A DNA stretch of 8,966 nt from Pseudomonadota bacterium (GCA_963205285.1 CAUJJQ010000129.1:1-8966), one strand, 5' to 3'. Positions 1-7,384 are shown, counted from the stretch's first letter. Notes: generated from the sequence alone by a model not told the origin. Program-made: numbers and translations.

Positions 1-293
1 ATGGTGACAAGAAACGTATATTTTCGGCCAATTTTATCGCCAAAATAGCCGAACAACAGCGCACCGAGCGGGCGAACACCGAACCCTGCGCCAAAGGTGG
101 CAAGGCTGGCGAGCGTCGCGGCGGTTGGATTATCGTTGGGGAAAAACAGGCTGCCGAGCAGGGCGGCCAAAATACCATAGACGAAGAAATCATACCATTC
201 GAACACCGTGCCCAGCGATGATGCGCCGATGACCAGCCGCATGTCGGCACGCGTTGGCACAAATTCGTTACCTGTCCCGGTGTTTTTCGCCAT
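1..293 (-). CDS. MFS transporter of the metabolite:H+ symporter (MHS) type, N-terminal part
   Basis: This is the first 97 codons of an inner-membrane transporter, cut by the left edge. The ATG at 293 is preceded by a GGGGGAG purine run 3 nt upstream. A hydrophilic stretch of about 18 residues leads into a first membrane segment (about residues 20-50) with the motif GTVFEWYDFFVYG, typical of the MHS branch of the major facilitator superfamily (proline/betaine, ProP-like, shikimate and dicarboxylate symporters). A second membrane segment covers about residues 60-82. It ends in GDKIGRK (residues 85-91), the family's loop 2-3 'motif A'. MHS members typically import organic acids or osmolytes with protons; the substrate here cannot be told. 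It is divergent from the cyclase gene with 81 bp between them, so the two may share regulation and a substrate (inference). A full-length member has roughly 430 residues. Confidence 0.9.
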   Translation of the reverse strand, partial: MAKNTGTGNEFVPTRADMRLVIGASSLGTVFEWYDFFVYGILAALLGSLFFPNDNPTAATLASLATFGAGFGVRPLGALLFGYFGDKIGRKYTFLVT

Positions 294-374
294 AAACTCC
301 CCCGATTGGCGCTTATTGTTGCGTGACGATTATGCAATAATCAGACCAGTGTCGAGCGAATAGGGAATGGAAAA
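294..374. promoter_or_regulatory. Divergent intergenic region with a small inverted repeat and weak promoter matches
   Basis: The 81 bp between the divergent transporter and cyclase genes must hold both start signals. An inverted repeat TTATTG (313-318) / CAATAA (335-340) has a 16-nt spacer and could be an operator. On the minus strand a TCGACA hexamer (350-355) lies 15 bp before CATAAT (329-334), a passable but short-spaced sigma70-like pair for the transporter. On the plus strand TTGGCG (306-311) is 16 bp before GATTAT (328-333), a weaker match for the cyclase. The inverted repeat overlaps or abuts these elements, as a repressor site would. All of this comes from reading motifs and is tentative. 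Confidence 0.3.
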
Positions 375-1148
375 ATGACGCGGCAATTTATCGACCTGTC
401 GATCCCCATCTGTAATGATGTCGTGTCCGACCCGCCGGTCATGCGACCACAAATCCAGTATATGACGCATGGCGACACGTGGCAGCAGATTGCGGCATTT
501 TTCCCCGGATTGACGCAGGATGACCTGCCGGATGGGGAAGGGTGGGCGGTGGAAATGCTGCGACTCGCCACGCACAATGGCACGCATATGGACGCGCCCT
601 TCCACTATCATTCGACGACGGATAATGGCGCGCGCCCTGCCCCCACAATTGACGAAGCGCCGCTCCACCTGTTCCTGCAGCCCGCCATAAAGCTGGATTT
701 TTCACATATGCCGCACGGCATTGTGGTCAGCGCGGCCGAGGTGGAGGCGGAGCTGGCGCGCATTGGCCATGAGTTGCAACCGCTCGACATCGTGTTGGTG
801 CAATCGGGCGCTGTTTACGGCAGCGACAATTTTATCGATCAGGGCGTCGGCATGGGGGCAGAGGCTACGCTCTACCTTACTGAGCGCGGGGTGCAGGTGG
901 TCGGCACCGACGCATGGAGTTGGGACGCACCGTTCAGCCACACTGCGCGACGTTGGGCGGCCGAAAAAGACCCCAAAATCATATGGGAAGGGCATAAGGC
1001 CGGGCGCATCAACCCATATTATCAGATTGAAAAATTGACCAATTTGGCAGCGTTACCCGCCAAAGGCTTCACCCTTGCATGCTTTCCGGTAAAAATCGAA
1101 CGCGCCAGTGCTGGGTGGATCCGCGCGGTGGCGATTTTGGAGGGGTAA
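375..1148 (+). CDS. Cyclase-family metal-dependent hydrolase (kynurenine formamidase-like fold)
   Basis: A 257-residue protein of the cyclase superfamily (PF04199), whose known members include bacterial kynurenine formamidase and isatin hydrolase, which hydrolyse amide bonds using a bound divalent metal (Zn or Mn). The signature HNGTHMDAPFH lies at residues 67-77; H67, H71 and D73 are the expected metal ligands and H77 is the conserved trailing histidine. Further family landmarks are VVGTDAWSWDAP (about 175-186) and FPVKIERASAGWIRAVAI near the C-terminus. There is no signal peptide, so it is probably cytoplasmic. The ATG at 375 has AGGG 9 nt upstream. The length is normal for a complete gene. 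The substrate is unknown: no kynurenine-pathway neighbours are present, and the linked MHS transporter hints at an imported organic acid or amide. The gene converges on pccA with 8 bp between stop codons. Confidence 0.88.
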   Translation: MTRQFIDLSIPICNDVVSDPPVMRPQIQYMTHGDTWQQIAAFFPGLTQDDLPDGEGWAVEMLRLATHNGTHMDAPFHYHSTTDNGARPAPTIDEAPLHLFLQPAIKLDFSHMPHGIVVSAAEVEAELARIGHELQPLDIVLVQSGAVYGSDNFIDQGVGMGAEATLYLTERGVQVVGTDAWSWDAPFSHTARRWAAEKDPKIIWEGHKAGRINPYYQIEKLTNLAALPAKGFTLACFPVKIERASAGWIRAVAILEG

Positions 1149-1180
1149 CACCCACCCTATTCCAGTTCCAAAATCACCGC
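1128..1180. other. Inverted repeat across the convergent stop codons
   Basis: GATTTTGGA (1133-1141) in the last codons of the cyclase gene is matched by TCCAAAATC (1167-1175) in the last codons of pccA. The pairing extends outward over 1128-1132 and 1176-1180, with one mismatch and one wobble. The loop is 25 nt and can form an inner GGGT/ACCC pair (1143-1146 / 1150-1153). It could act as a bidirectional transcription end, but there is no T tract on either side. The repeat also arises simply because both proteins end in similar residues (AILEG and VILELE), so a coding coincidence is quite possible. Confidence 0.3.
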
Positions 1181-3244
1181 ATCAACCGCCAGACTATCGC
1201 CCGCTGCCGCATTGACGATTTTGACCACGCCCGATTTTTCGGCGCGCAGGATATTTTCCATCTTCATCGCCTCTACAGTGGCGAGCGGTTGCCCCGCCAG
1301 CACCTTGTCCCCTGCCCCGACATGTAATTGGGTGAGCAGGCCCGGCATCGGGCAAAGCAGATATTTGCTGAGGTCGGGCGGCACTTGTTCAATCATATGC
1401 TGCGCCAAATGCGCGATGTGGTACGGCAGGACGCGCGCGTCATGGCTGGCCCCGCGCGTTGTCAGGCGAAAGCCGGTGCGCGTGCGGCGCAATTTGACGC
1501 TTATCGCCTGCCCCGCGGCTTCGGCATGGAGGATGCGGTCGCCCGGCAAATATTCCATCGACAGGTCATAATGTGCCCCATCGACGCTGATCGCGCCATC
1601 GGCCATTTCGACGCGATGTTCGCTATCTCCCAATTTGACCGACCAAGCGGCAGGCGGCGGCAGAGTATCGCCCAATTGCCCGTCGATCTGGCGCGCACGA
1701 TCCGCCTCTGCAGTCGCGACAAATCCGGCGATGGCGGCAAGCGCGGTGATGGTTGCCGCATCGGCGGGCGCACCGTGGAAACCGTCGGGATATTCCTCTG
1801 CAATGAAACCGGTCGTCAAGTCACCACTGCGGAATCGCGGATGCTGCATGATTGCGGAGAGAAAATCGATATTATGCCCCAGCCCTTCCAGTTCAAAGGC
1901 ATCGAGCGCGGCTATTTGTTTATCCGCCGCTGCATCGCGCGTTTCACCCCAAGTGATGAGTTTGGCGATCATCGGGTCATAATAGATGCTGACCTCGCCC
2001 CCCTCTGCAACGCCGTCATCGATGCGGACATATGCGTCGCGCCCGGCACCGTTCGCTTCGAGCGTCGTCGAGAAGCCGTGCGCCTGTGTCTCGACTTCGC
2101 TCGACACAACTTCGCTCGGCACAAGCGGCGACTGATGCGCCACGGCAGGTGGCGGCGCATAACGAGTGAGCCGTCCGGTGCTCGGCAGGAAACCGCGATA
2201 GGGGTCTTCGGCATATACGCGGTTTTCAATCGCCCAGCCGTCGATGCCAATGTCAGCCTGTGTCAGGGGCAGTTCTTCGCCCGCTGCAACGCGGATCATC
2301 TGTTCGACCAGATCGACGCCGGTAATCGCCTCTGTCACCGGATGTTCGACCTGCAACCGCGTGTTCATTTCGAGGAAGTAAAAGCTTTCGCCAGTCGGGT
2401 CGGCGCCCGAAACAATCAGCTCGACCGTCCCCGCGCTATAATAGCCAACCGCCCGCGCCAGCGCGACGCATTGCTCGCCCATCGCCTTGCGCATTGCGGG
2501 CGTGACAAAGGGTGACGGCGCTTCCTCCACCACTTTTTGGTGGCGGCGCTGGATCGAACATTCGCGTTCGTTGAGATACAGGATGTTGCCGTGCTGATCG
2601 CCCAAAATCTGGATTTCGATGTGGCGCGGGTTCAAAATATATTTTTCGATGAACACGCGATCATCGCCAAAACTGGCCAATCCTTCGCGTTTCACGCTTT
2701 CGAAATTTTCGCGCACATCGGCTTCGTCATAGGCAAGGCGCATCCCCTTACCCCCGCCGCCAGCAGACGCCTTCATCATCACCGGATAGCCGATTTCATC
2801 GGAAATGCGCACCGCATGGTCGGTGTCGGTAATTTCGCCGACAAAACCGGGGACGACATTGACCCCTGCCGACATGGCGAGCTTCTTGCTCTCAATCTTG
2901 TCGCCCATCGCAGCAATCGCGTTCACCGGCGGGCCGATGAAGGCGATGCCCTCTGCCGCCAGCGCCTCTGCAAAGCTGGTGCGTTCGGACAGAAAACCAT
3001 AGCCGGGATGCACGGCCTCTGCCCCCGTCGCCTTACATGCGGCGATGATTTTATCGGCAATCAGATACGACTGTGCGGCAGGTGACGGGCCGATATGCAC
3101 CGCCTCATCCGCCATTTGGACAAAAGGCGCGCGCGCATCTGCATCCGAATAGACCGCGACGGTCGATATGCCCATGCGCCGCGCGGTTTTGATAATCCGG
3201 CAGGCAATTTCGCCACGATTTGCGATGAGGATTTTTTTGAACAT
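1157..3244 (-). CDS. pccA: Propionyl-CoA carboxylase alpha subunit (biotin carboxylase plus biotin carrier)
   Basis: A 695-residue subunit that carboxylates its own biotin with ATP and bicarbonate and passes the carboxyl group to the PccB transferase. Domains in order: biotin carboxylase N-terminal (about 1-110, with RGEIACRI at 10-17); ATP-grasp (about 115-320) with the glycine-rich loop KASAGGGGKGMR at 158-169 and EMNTRLQVEHPVTE at 292-305; biotin carboxylase C-terminal (about 335-450); a linker/BT region; and a biotinyl domain (about 625-695) with EAMKMEN, where K661 is the biotinylated lysine. ATG 3244 has AAGGA about 7 nt upstream. Paralogous families (methylcrotonyl- or geranyl-CoA carboxylase) look similar, but the operon with pccB, epimerase and mutase makes propionyl-CoA the likely substrate. 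Oddity: residues about 370-400, between RLTRYAPP and AYVRIDDG in the C-terminal carboxylase domain, are encoded by an inserted repeat and look unlike the family. All catalytic motifs are intact, so the enzyme is probably active. Confidence 0.95.
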   Translation of the reverse strand: MFKKILIANRGEIACRIIKTARRMGISTVAVYSDADARAPFVQMADEAVHIGPSPAAQSYLIADKIIAACKATGAEAVHPGYGFLSERTSFAEALAAEGIAFIGPPVNAIAAMGDKIESKKLAMSAGVNVVPGFVGEITDTDHAVRISDEIGYPVMMKASAGGGGKGMRLAYDEADVRENFESVKREGLASFGDDRVFIEKYILNPRHIEIQILGDQHGNILYLNERECSIQRRHQKVVEEAPSPFVTPAMRKAMGEQCVALARAVGYYSAGTVELIVSGADPTGESFYFLEMNTRLQVEHPVTEAITGVDLVEQMIRVAAGEELPLTQADIGIDGWAIENRVYAEDPYRGFLPSTGRLTRYAPPPAVAHQSPLVPSEVVSSEVETQAHGFSTTLEANGAGRDAYVRIDDGVAEGGEVSIYYDPMIAKLITWGETRDAAADKQIAALDAFELEGLGHNIDFLSAIMQHPRFRSGDLTTGFIAEEYPDGFHGAPADAATITALAAIAGFVATAEADRARQIDGQLGDTLPPPAAWSVKLGDSEHRVEMADGAISVDGAHYDLSMEYLPGDRILHAEAAGQAISVKLRRTRTGFRLTTRGASHDARVLPYHIAHLAQHMIEQVPPDLSKYLLCPMPGLLTQLHVGAGDKVLAGQPLATVEAMKMENILRAEKSGVVKIVNAAAGDSLAVDAVILELE
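2049..2128. repeat. Palindromic repeat inserted in frame within pccA
   Basis: About 80 bp inside pccA carries arms of the TCGAGCGAAGTCGAG-type repeat that, from general knowledge, is scattered through sphingomonad genomes. The left arm (about 2049-2078) contains TTCGAGCGTCGTCGAG. The right arm (about 2085-2128) read on the minus strand begins CCGCTTGTGCCGAGCGAAGT. The outer ends, CCGTTCG and CGG, face each other as in an inverted repeat. The right arm holds a 15-nt tandem duplication (2093-2122). The frame stays open, encoding residues about 373-399 with the tell-tale peptide VPSEVVSSEVET, followed by FSTTLEANG. Exact ends are uncertain without an alignment to uninterrupted pccA genes. Confidence 0.7.
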
Positions 3245-3355
3245 GGCGGTTCCTTCAAGCCGTCACCCCGGCAAGAGCCGGGCAAGTGGGCGAGATTCCG
3301 ATTGAAGTGAGACGATGAAGCTCGGGCCTCTGTCGGTGTGGCGAGCGGGTCATCC
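3245..3355. other. bioB-pccA gap with small GC hairpin and pccA ribosome binding site
   Basis: No gene is seen in these 111 bp. A perfect hairpin CCCGGC (3267-3272) / GCCGGG (3277-3282) with a 4-nt loop sits about 20 bp upstream of the pccA start. It is embedded in GTCACCCCGGC, which resembles a degenerate copy of an intergenic palindrome common in Alphaproteobacteria. No T run follows on either strand, so it is not a typical terminator, and pccA is probably still transcribed with bioB. The pccA Shine-Dalgarno AAGGA (read on the minus strand) is at 3252-3256. Confidence 0.5.
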
Positions 3356-4351
3356 TCACGCCGCCACCTCCGCCATTTTGCACGCGCGCATCGGCTCCTC
3401 GGCGGTCATGGCGGTGAGGCCGAGTTTGGCGAGCATCGCGCCATCGGCATCATCGCCCGCATTGGGCGCGGTCAGTAATTTGTCGCCGGTGAAGATGCTG
3501 TTCGCGCCCGCCATGAAGCACAGAGCCTGTGTTGCCTCCGACATGGACTCGCGTCCGGCGGAGAGGCGCACCATGCTCATCGGCATGGTGATCCGCGCGA
3601 CCGCGATCGTGCGGACAAATTCAATATCATCGATTTTGGCGAGCGGCGTGTCGGCCAGCATATCCCCCAAAACCGTCCCCTTTACCGGCACCAGCGCATT
3701 GACTGGCACGCTTTCGGGATGTTGCGGCAGGGTCGCGAGCGTATGGACAAAGCCCACGCGGTCGGCGCGCGTTTCGCCCATGCCGACGATGCCGCCGCTG
3801 CACACATTTATCCCTGCGCTGCGCACATGCGCCAGCGTGTCGAGCCGATCGGCCATCGTCCGGGTGGTGATGATGTCGTTGTACCGCTCCGGCGATGTGT
3901 CGATATTATGGTTGTAATAGTCGAGGCCCGCATCGGCCAAGGTCGCGGCCTGCCCCGGCGTCAACATGCCCAGCGTCATGCAGGTTTCCATGCCCATCTG
4001 CCGCACCCCGCGTACCATTTCGACGATGGCGGGCATGTCCCTGTCCTTTGGGTTGCGCCACGCCGCGCCCATGCAGAAACGCTTGGAACCCGCGTCCGCC
4101 GCCTCTGCCGCCTTTTGCAGCACCGCCTGCACATCCATCAGCTTGGTTGCTTCGACCCCGCTGTCGGCCTTTACGGACTGGCTGCAATAACCGCAATCTT
4201 CGGGGCAGCCGCCGGTTTTGATGCTGAGCAGCGTGCACAGCTGAATCTGCCCCGCCGCATGGTGCGCGCGATGGGTTTGGGCGGCGCGGAACAGCAATTC
4301 GGTAAAGGGCAGGTCGAACAGCGCGGCGATTTCATCGCGCGTCCAGTCCAT
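3356..4351 (-). CDS. bioB: Biotin synthase (radical SAM)
   Basis: BioB inserts sulfur into dethiobiotin to make biotin, using S-adenosylmethionine, a [4Fe-4S] cluster and a sacrificial [2Fe-2S] cluster. From the start used here ([16 protein letters not shown]) it has 331 residues, close to the usual 320-350. The radical SAM motif CPEDCGYC gives C49, C53 and C56. The second-cluster ligands are visible as C93 (RFCMGAAW), C124 (METCMTLG), C184 (CSGGIVG) and the arginine in VRLSAGRE (R262). The ATG at 4351 is chosen because GGGAGG lies 5 nt upstream and the N-terminus then lines up with known BioB proteins. An in-frame GTG at 4465 would add 38 residues, mostly repeat-derived. No other biotin synthesis genes adjoin it. 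Its place directly before pccA suggests it supplies biotin for this carboxylase. Confidence 0.95.
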   Translation of the reverse strand: MDWTRDEIAALFDLPFTELLFRAAQTHRAHHAAGQIQLCTLLSIKTGGCPEDCGYCSQSVKADSGVEATKLMDVQAVLQKAAEAADAGSKRFCMGAAWRNPKDRDMPAIVEMVRGVRQMGMETCMTLGMLTPGQAATLADAGLDYYNHNIDTSPERYNDIITTRTMADRLDTLAHVRSAGINVCSGGIVGMGETRADRVGFVHTLATLPQHPESVPVNALVPVKGTVLGDMLADTPLAKIDDIEFVRTIAVARITMPMSMVRLSAGRESMSEATQALCFMAGANSIFTGDKLLTAPNAGDDADGAMLAKLGLTAMTAEEPMRACKMAEVAA

Positions 4352-4356
4352 CCGCA

Positions 4357-4362
4357 CCTCCC
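4357..4362 (-). promoter_or_regulatory. bioB Shine-Dalgarno at the edge of the repeat
   Basis: On the minus strand GGGAGG is 5 nt before the ATG at 4351 and decides the start. Its first three bases (4360-4362) are also the 3' end of the repeat unit's stem (4360-4381), so folding of that hairpin in the mRNA would partly hide the ribosome binding site. Confidence 0.65.
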
Positions 4363-4442
4363 ATCCCGCTTGCGGGAGGGGTCGGTGGGTTGCTGGGTTA
4401 CTGTTATTGCCCACCCCTAGCCCCTCCCGCAAGCGGGAGGGG
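4360..4442. repeat. Two-unit inverted palindromic repeat between scpA and bioB
   Basis: Two 22-bp palindromic units face each other. The right unit (4421-4442) is a perfect palindrome: CCCCTCCCGC, AA, GCGGGAGGGG. The left unit (4360-4381) is CCCATCCCGC, TT, GCGGGAGGGG, with one mismatch in its stem. Between the units, 17 bp are perfectly complementary (4365-4381 with 4421-4437), and the linker has GGTGGG (4384-4389) against CCCACC (4410-4415). The transcript could form two small hairpins or one long stem. The arrangement resembles REP/BIME-type elements, and similar CCCTCCCGC-type palindromes are widespread in sphingomonads (general knowledge). It lacks a following T tract. It may act as an mRNA-stabilising or attenuating element between mutase and bioB (inference). 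Confidence 0.85.
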
Positions 4443-4461
4443 GACTGTAGAACTTCATCAC

Positions 4462-6600
4462 TCACGCAGCTTCTCCAATCGGGGGCATATTATGGCCGAG
4501 CAGGCTCAGCACATCGGCGGCACATTCGACGATGTTGCTGCCCGGCCCGTAAATCCCCTGCACGCCGGCTTTGCGTAGAAATTCATAATCCTGCGGGGGG
4601 ATAACCCCGCCCGCGACGACCTTTATGTCGCTGCGGCCCGCCGCTTTCAGGCCGTTGATCAATTCAGGGATCAGCGTTTTATGCCCGGCGGCAAGGCTCG
4701 ATGCACCAACCGCATCCACCCCGCTGGATATCGCCAGCACCACCGTTTCTTCGGGCGTCTGGAACAATGGGCCGGAAATAATCTCAAAACCCATGTCTGA
4801 AAATGCCGATGCGACGACATTTGCGCCGCGATCATGCCCGTCTTGGCCCATTTTGGCGATCAATATCCGTGGTTTGCGCCCCAAACGCCGTTCAACCGAT
4901 GCGACACCTGCCACCACCTGCTGCCAACGCGGATCACCGGCATAGGGCGCACCATAGACGCCCTTTACCGGCTGTGGCTGTGTCCCGTAACGCTGGAAAC
5001 TTTCCTCCATCGCGGCAGATATTTCGCCCAATGTCGCCCGCGCCCGTGCCGCATCCACAGCCAGAGCCAGCAGATTATTTTCAACGCTCGCCGCGCCCGC
5101 CGCCCCTGCGGCCAGCGCCTTTAGCGCCGCCTGACATAAGGCCTCATCCCGCTCAGCCTTCATCTTGTTGATCCGCGCAATCTGGGCGTCGCGCACCTTG
5201 GCGTTATCAACCTCCAGCGTTTCGAGCAGATCTTCATTGGCAAGCCGGTATTTATTGACGCCGACAATCACATCATCGCCGCGATCTACCCGTGCCTGAC
5301 GTGCAGCGGCGGCTTCCTCTATCATCGCCTTGGGCCAGCCAGCAGCGACGGCTTTTGCCATGCCGCCCTCCGCCTCAACGCGCGTGATAATCTCCCACGC
5401 CGCATCGACCAATTGCTGGGTCAACGCCTCCACATAATAGCTGCCACCCAGCGGATCGACGACATTGCACATGCCCGTCTCTTCCTGAATGATGATCTGC
5501 GTATTGCGCGCAATACGCGCCGAGAAATCGGTGGGCAGCGCGATGGCTTCGTCGAGCGCATTGGTGTGGAGCGATTGGGTGCCGCCCAGCATCGACGCCA
5601 TCGCCTCAATCGTCGTGCGGATGACATTATTATACGGGTCTTGTTCGGTCAGCGACACGCCCGAAGTCTGACAATGGGTGCGCAGCATTTTGGACCGTTC
5701 GTCCTGCGCGCCGAGCTGGGTCATCACCCGGTGCCAGAGCACGCGCGCCGCACGCAGCTTTGCCACTTCCATGAAGAAATTCATGCCGATGGCGAAAAAG
5801 AAACTCAACCGTCCGGCGAATTTGTCGATGTCGAGGCCCGATGCCACGCCATATTTTACATATTCCATGCCATCGGCGATGGTGAAGGCCAATTCCTGCA
5901 CCTGTGTCGCCCCAGCCTCCTGCATATGATAGCCGGAGATGGAGATGCTGTTGAATTTGGGCATCTCGCGCGATGTATAGCCGAAAATATCGCTGATGAT
6001 CCGCATGCTTGGTTCGGGCGGGTAGATATAGGTGTTGCGGACCATGAACTCCTTTAAAATGTCGTTCTGGATGGTGCCGTCGAGCAGGTGACGGGGCACG
6101 CCCTGTTCCTCCCCCGCGACGATGAAAAAGGCGAGGATGGGGATGACCGCGCCGTTCATCGTCATCGACACTGACATTTGGTCGAGCGGGATGCCGTCAA
6201 AGAGGATTTTCATATCCTCTACAGAGTCAATCGCGACCCCCGCCTTGCCCACGTCGCCAACCACGCGCGGATGGTCACTGTCATACCCGCGATGGGTGGC
6301 AAGGTCGAAGGCGACGCTCAGCCCCTTTTGCCCGGCGGCAAGGTTGCGGCGGTAAAAAGCGTTGGATTCCTCCGCAGTCGAAAAACCGGCATATTGGCGG
6401 ATTGTCCATGGTCGCCCGGCATACATGCTGGCGCGCACCCCGCGCGTAAAGGGCGCAAAACCGGGCAGGCCGGGGTCTACCGCCGCATCTTCGGCGGTGT
6501 AGAGCGGCTTTACCTCTATCCCCTCCGGCGTTTGCCAGAGCAGGTTTTTGCCCTTTACTTCCTTGGCGGCGGCGGCCCGCCAATCATCCAAATCTGCCAT
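4462..6600 (-). CDS. scpA: Methylmalonyl-CoA mutase, adenosylcobalamin-dependent
   Basis: A 712-residue single-chain mutase that rearranges (R)-methylmalonyl-CoA to succinyl-CoA by B12 radical chemistry. It has the length and domain order of the homodimeric E. coli Sbm/ScpA and human MUT type. The N-terminal substrate-binding barrel (about 20-540) includes [14 protein letters not shown] (63-76) with the active-site tyrosine, [16 protein letters not shown] (98-113) and [10 protein letters not shown] (222-231). The C-terminal cobalamin domain (about 575-712) has DGHDRG at 587-592, where H589 is the cobalt ligand, then ASSLAAGH (633-640) and [12 protein letters not shown] (661-672). ATG 6600 is chosen because MADLDDW fits the family and AAGGA lies about 7 nt upstream. 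It starts 1 bp after the crotonase stop, indicating tight coupling. No mutase chaperone gene (MeaB) is in view. Confidence 0.96.
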   Translation of the reverse strand: MADLDDWRAAAAKEVKGKNLLWQTPEGIEVKPLYTAEDAAVDPGLPGFAPFTRGVRASMYAGRPWTIRQYAGFSTAEESNAFYRRNLAAGQKGLSVAFDLATHRGYDSDHPRVVGDVGKAGVAIDSVEDMKILFDGIPLDQMSVSMTMNGAVIPILAFFIVAGEEQGVPRHLLDGTIQNDILKEFMVRNTYIYPPEPSMRIISDIFGYTSREMPKFNSISISGYHMQEAGATQVQELAFTIADGMEYVKYGVASGLDIDKFAGRLSFFFAIGMNFFMEVAKLRAARVLWHRVMTQLGAQDERSKMLRTHCQTSGVSLTEQDPYNNVIRTTIEAMASMLGGTQSLHTNALDEAIALPTDFSARIARNTQIIIQEETGMCNVVDPLGGSYYVEALTQQLVDAAWEIITRVEAEGGMAKAVAAGWPKAMIEEAAAARQARVDRGDDVIVGVNKYRLANEDLLETLEVDNAKVRDAQIARINKMKAERDEALCQAALKALAAGAAGAASVENNLLALAVDAARARATLGEISAAMEESFQRYGTQPQPVKGVYGAPYAGDPRWQQVVAGVASVERRLGRKPRILIAKMGQDGHDRGANVVASAFSDMGFEIISGPLFQTPEETVVLAISSGVDAVGASSLAAGHKTLIPELINGLKAAGRSDIKVVAGGVIPPQDYEFLRKAGVQGIYGPGSNIVECAADVLSLLGHNMPPIGEAA

Positions 6601-6601
6601 T

Positions 6602-7384
6602 TTACCGTCCTTCAAATGCCGCCTTGCGCTTTTGGAGGAAGGCCATGCCCCCCTCCATCGCGTCGCGGGAGGAACCGGCGATGCGCTGCCCCTCCGCCTC
6701 AGCCTGCATCCCGCTGCCATAGTCAGATTCCAGCGCGATCAATATGTTGCGGCGCATCTGCGCAAAGGCGATGGTTGGGCCCGCCGCCAGCCGCGCGGTG
6801 AGCGCGCGCGCTTCACCCAGCAACGCATCATCGGCAACGCATTTGTGGACAAGGCCCCAGTCAGCCGCCTTTGCTCCGCCGATTTTTTCGCCCAGCATCA
6901 TCATTTCGGTTGCGCGCGCCTTGCCAATCAGGCGCGGCAGCATCCACGTCGCGCCACCGTCGGGCACCAGACCGATGTTGACAAAGGCCTGCAGGAAATA
7001 ACCGCTTTCGCCGGTGATGACGAAATCCCCCGCGAGCGCGAGGCTGCACCCAATCCCCGCCGCCGGGCCGTTGACAGCGGTAACAATCGGCATCGGCAAT
7101 TTGGCGAGCGCCAGCATCAGCGGGTTGTAACAACGGGTGAGCGCGCGATAGGCTCCATCCCCCCCGCCGACCGAGCGTTCGCCGCGCGCGGCAAGATCTG
7201 CGCCTGAACAAAATGCGCGCCCTTCGCCGGTGATGAGCAGCGCGCGCGCACCATCCAGATGGAGCAAGGCATCACTCAATTCATCACCCATTTCGACCGA
7301 CATGGCATTCAGCCGTTCGGGGCGGTTCAGGGTGATTGTCGCAATGCCATCTGCAATGTCGAGCCGGATGGTTTCGTAGGTCAT
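6602..7384 (-). CDS. Enoyl-CoA hydratase/isomerase family protein (crotonase fold, PaaG-like)
   Basis: A 260-residue crotonase-superfamily protein. The CoA/oxyanion-hole segments are [12 protein letters not shown] (57-68) and [17 protein letters not shown] (105-121). The second catalytic region reads [16 protein letters not shown] (136-151). Here the family's glutamate positions are not as in classic enoyl-CoA hydratase: D142 occupies the place of the catalytic aspartate of PaaG-type ring-epoxide isomerases, and the following [15 protein letters not shown] also resembles PaaG. It may thus be an isomerase or a hydratase acting on some unsaturated acyl-CoA; the substrate cannot be assigned. Its ATG overlaps the mce stop by 4 bp (ATGA), and its stop is 1 bp from scpA, so it is firmly part of the propionyl-CoA operon. 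It may process intermediates of branched or odd-chain acid breakdown that end in propionyl-CoA (inference). Confidence 0.9.
   Translation of the reverse strand: MTYETIRLDIADGIATITLNRPERLNAMSVEMGDELSDALLHLDGARALLITGEGRAFCSGADLAARGERSVGGGDGAYRALTRCYNPLMLALAKLPMPIVTAVNGPAAGIGCSLALAGDFVITGESGYFLQAFVNIGLVPDGGATWMLPRLIGKARATEMMMLGEKIGGAKAADWGLVHKCVADDALLGEARALTARLAAGPTIAFAQMRRNILIALESDYGSGMQAEAEGQRIAGSSRDAMEGGMAFLQKRKAAFEGR

Noticed and set aside
350..360. TGTCGAGCGAA as a remnant of the repeat found in pccA
   Set aside because: Only about 11 bases match and no second arm is present; chance is a fair explanation.
1328..2515. 395-codon open frame on the plus strand, antisense to pccA
   Set aside because: It lies wholly opposite pccA, whose protein is unmistakable, and its translation resembles no family and is rich in R, H and D as expected of a GC-rich antisense frame.
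3267..3282. GC hairpin upstream of pccA as a rho-independent terminator
   Set aside because: No T run follows on either strand, and it would cut pccA off from its operon.
3719..4420. 233-codon plus-strand frame opposite bioB
   Set aside because: It is a shadow of bioB and partly of the repeat, with no family-like features and no ribosome binding site of note.
6601..6720. 40-residue upstream extension of the mutase frame
   Set aside because: It overlaps the end of the crotonase gene and reads as arginine-rich non-family sequence; the ATG at 6600 has a good ribosome binding site and the expected N-terminus.
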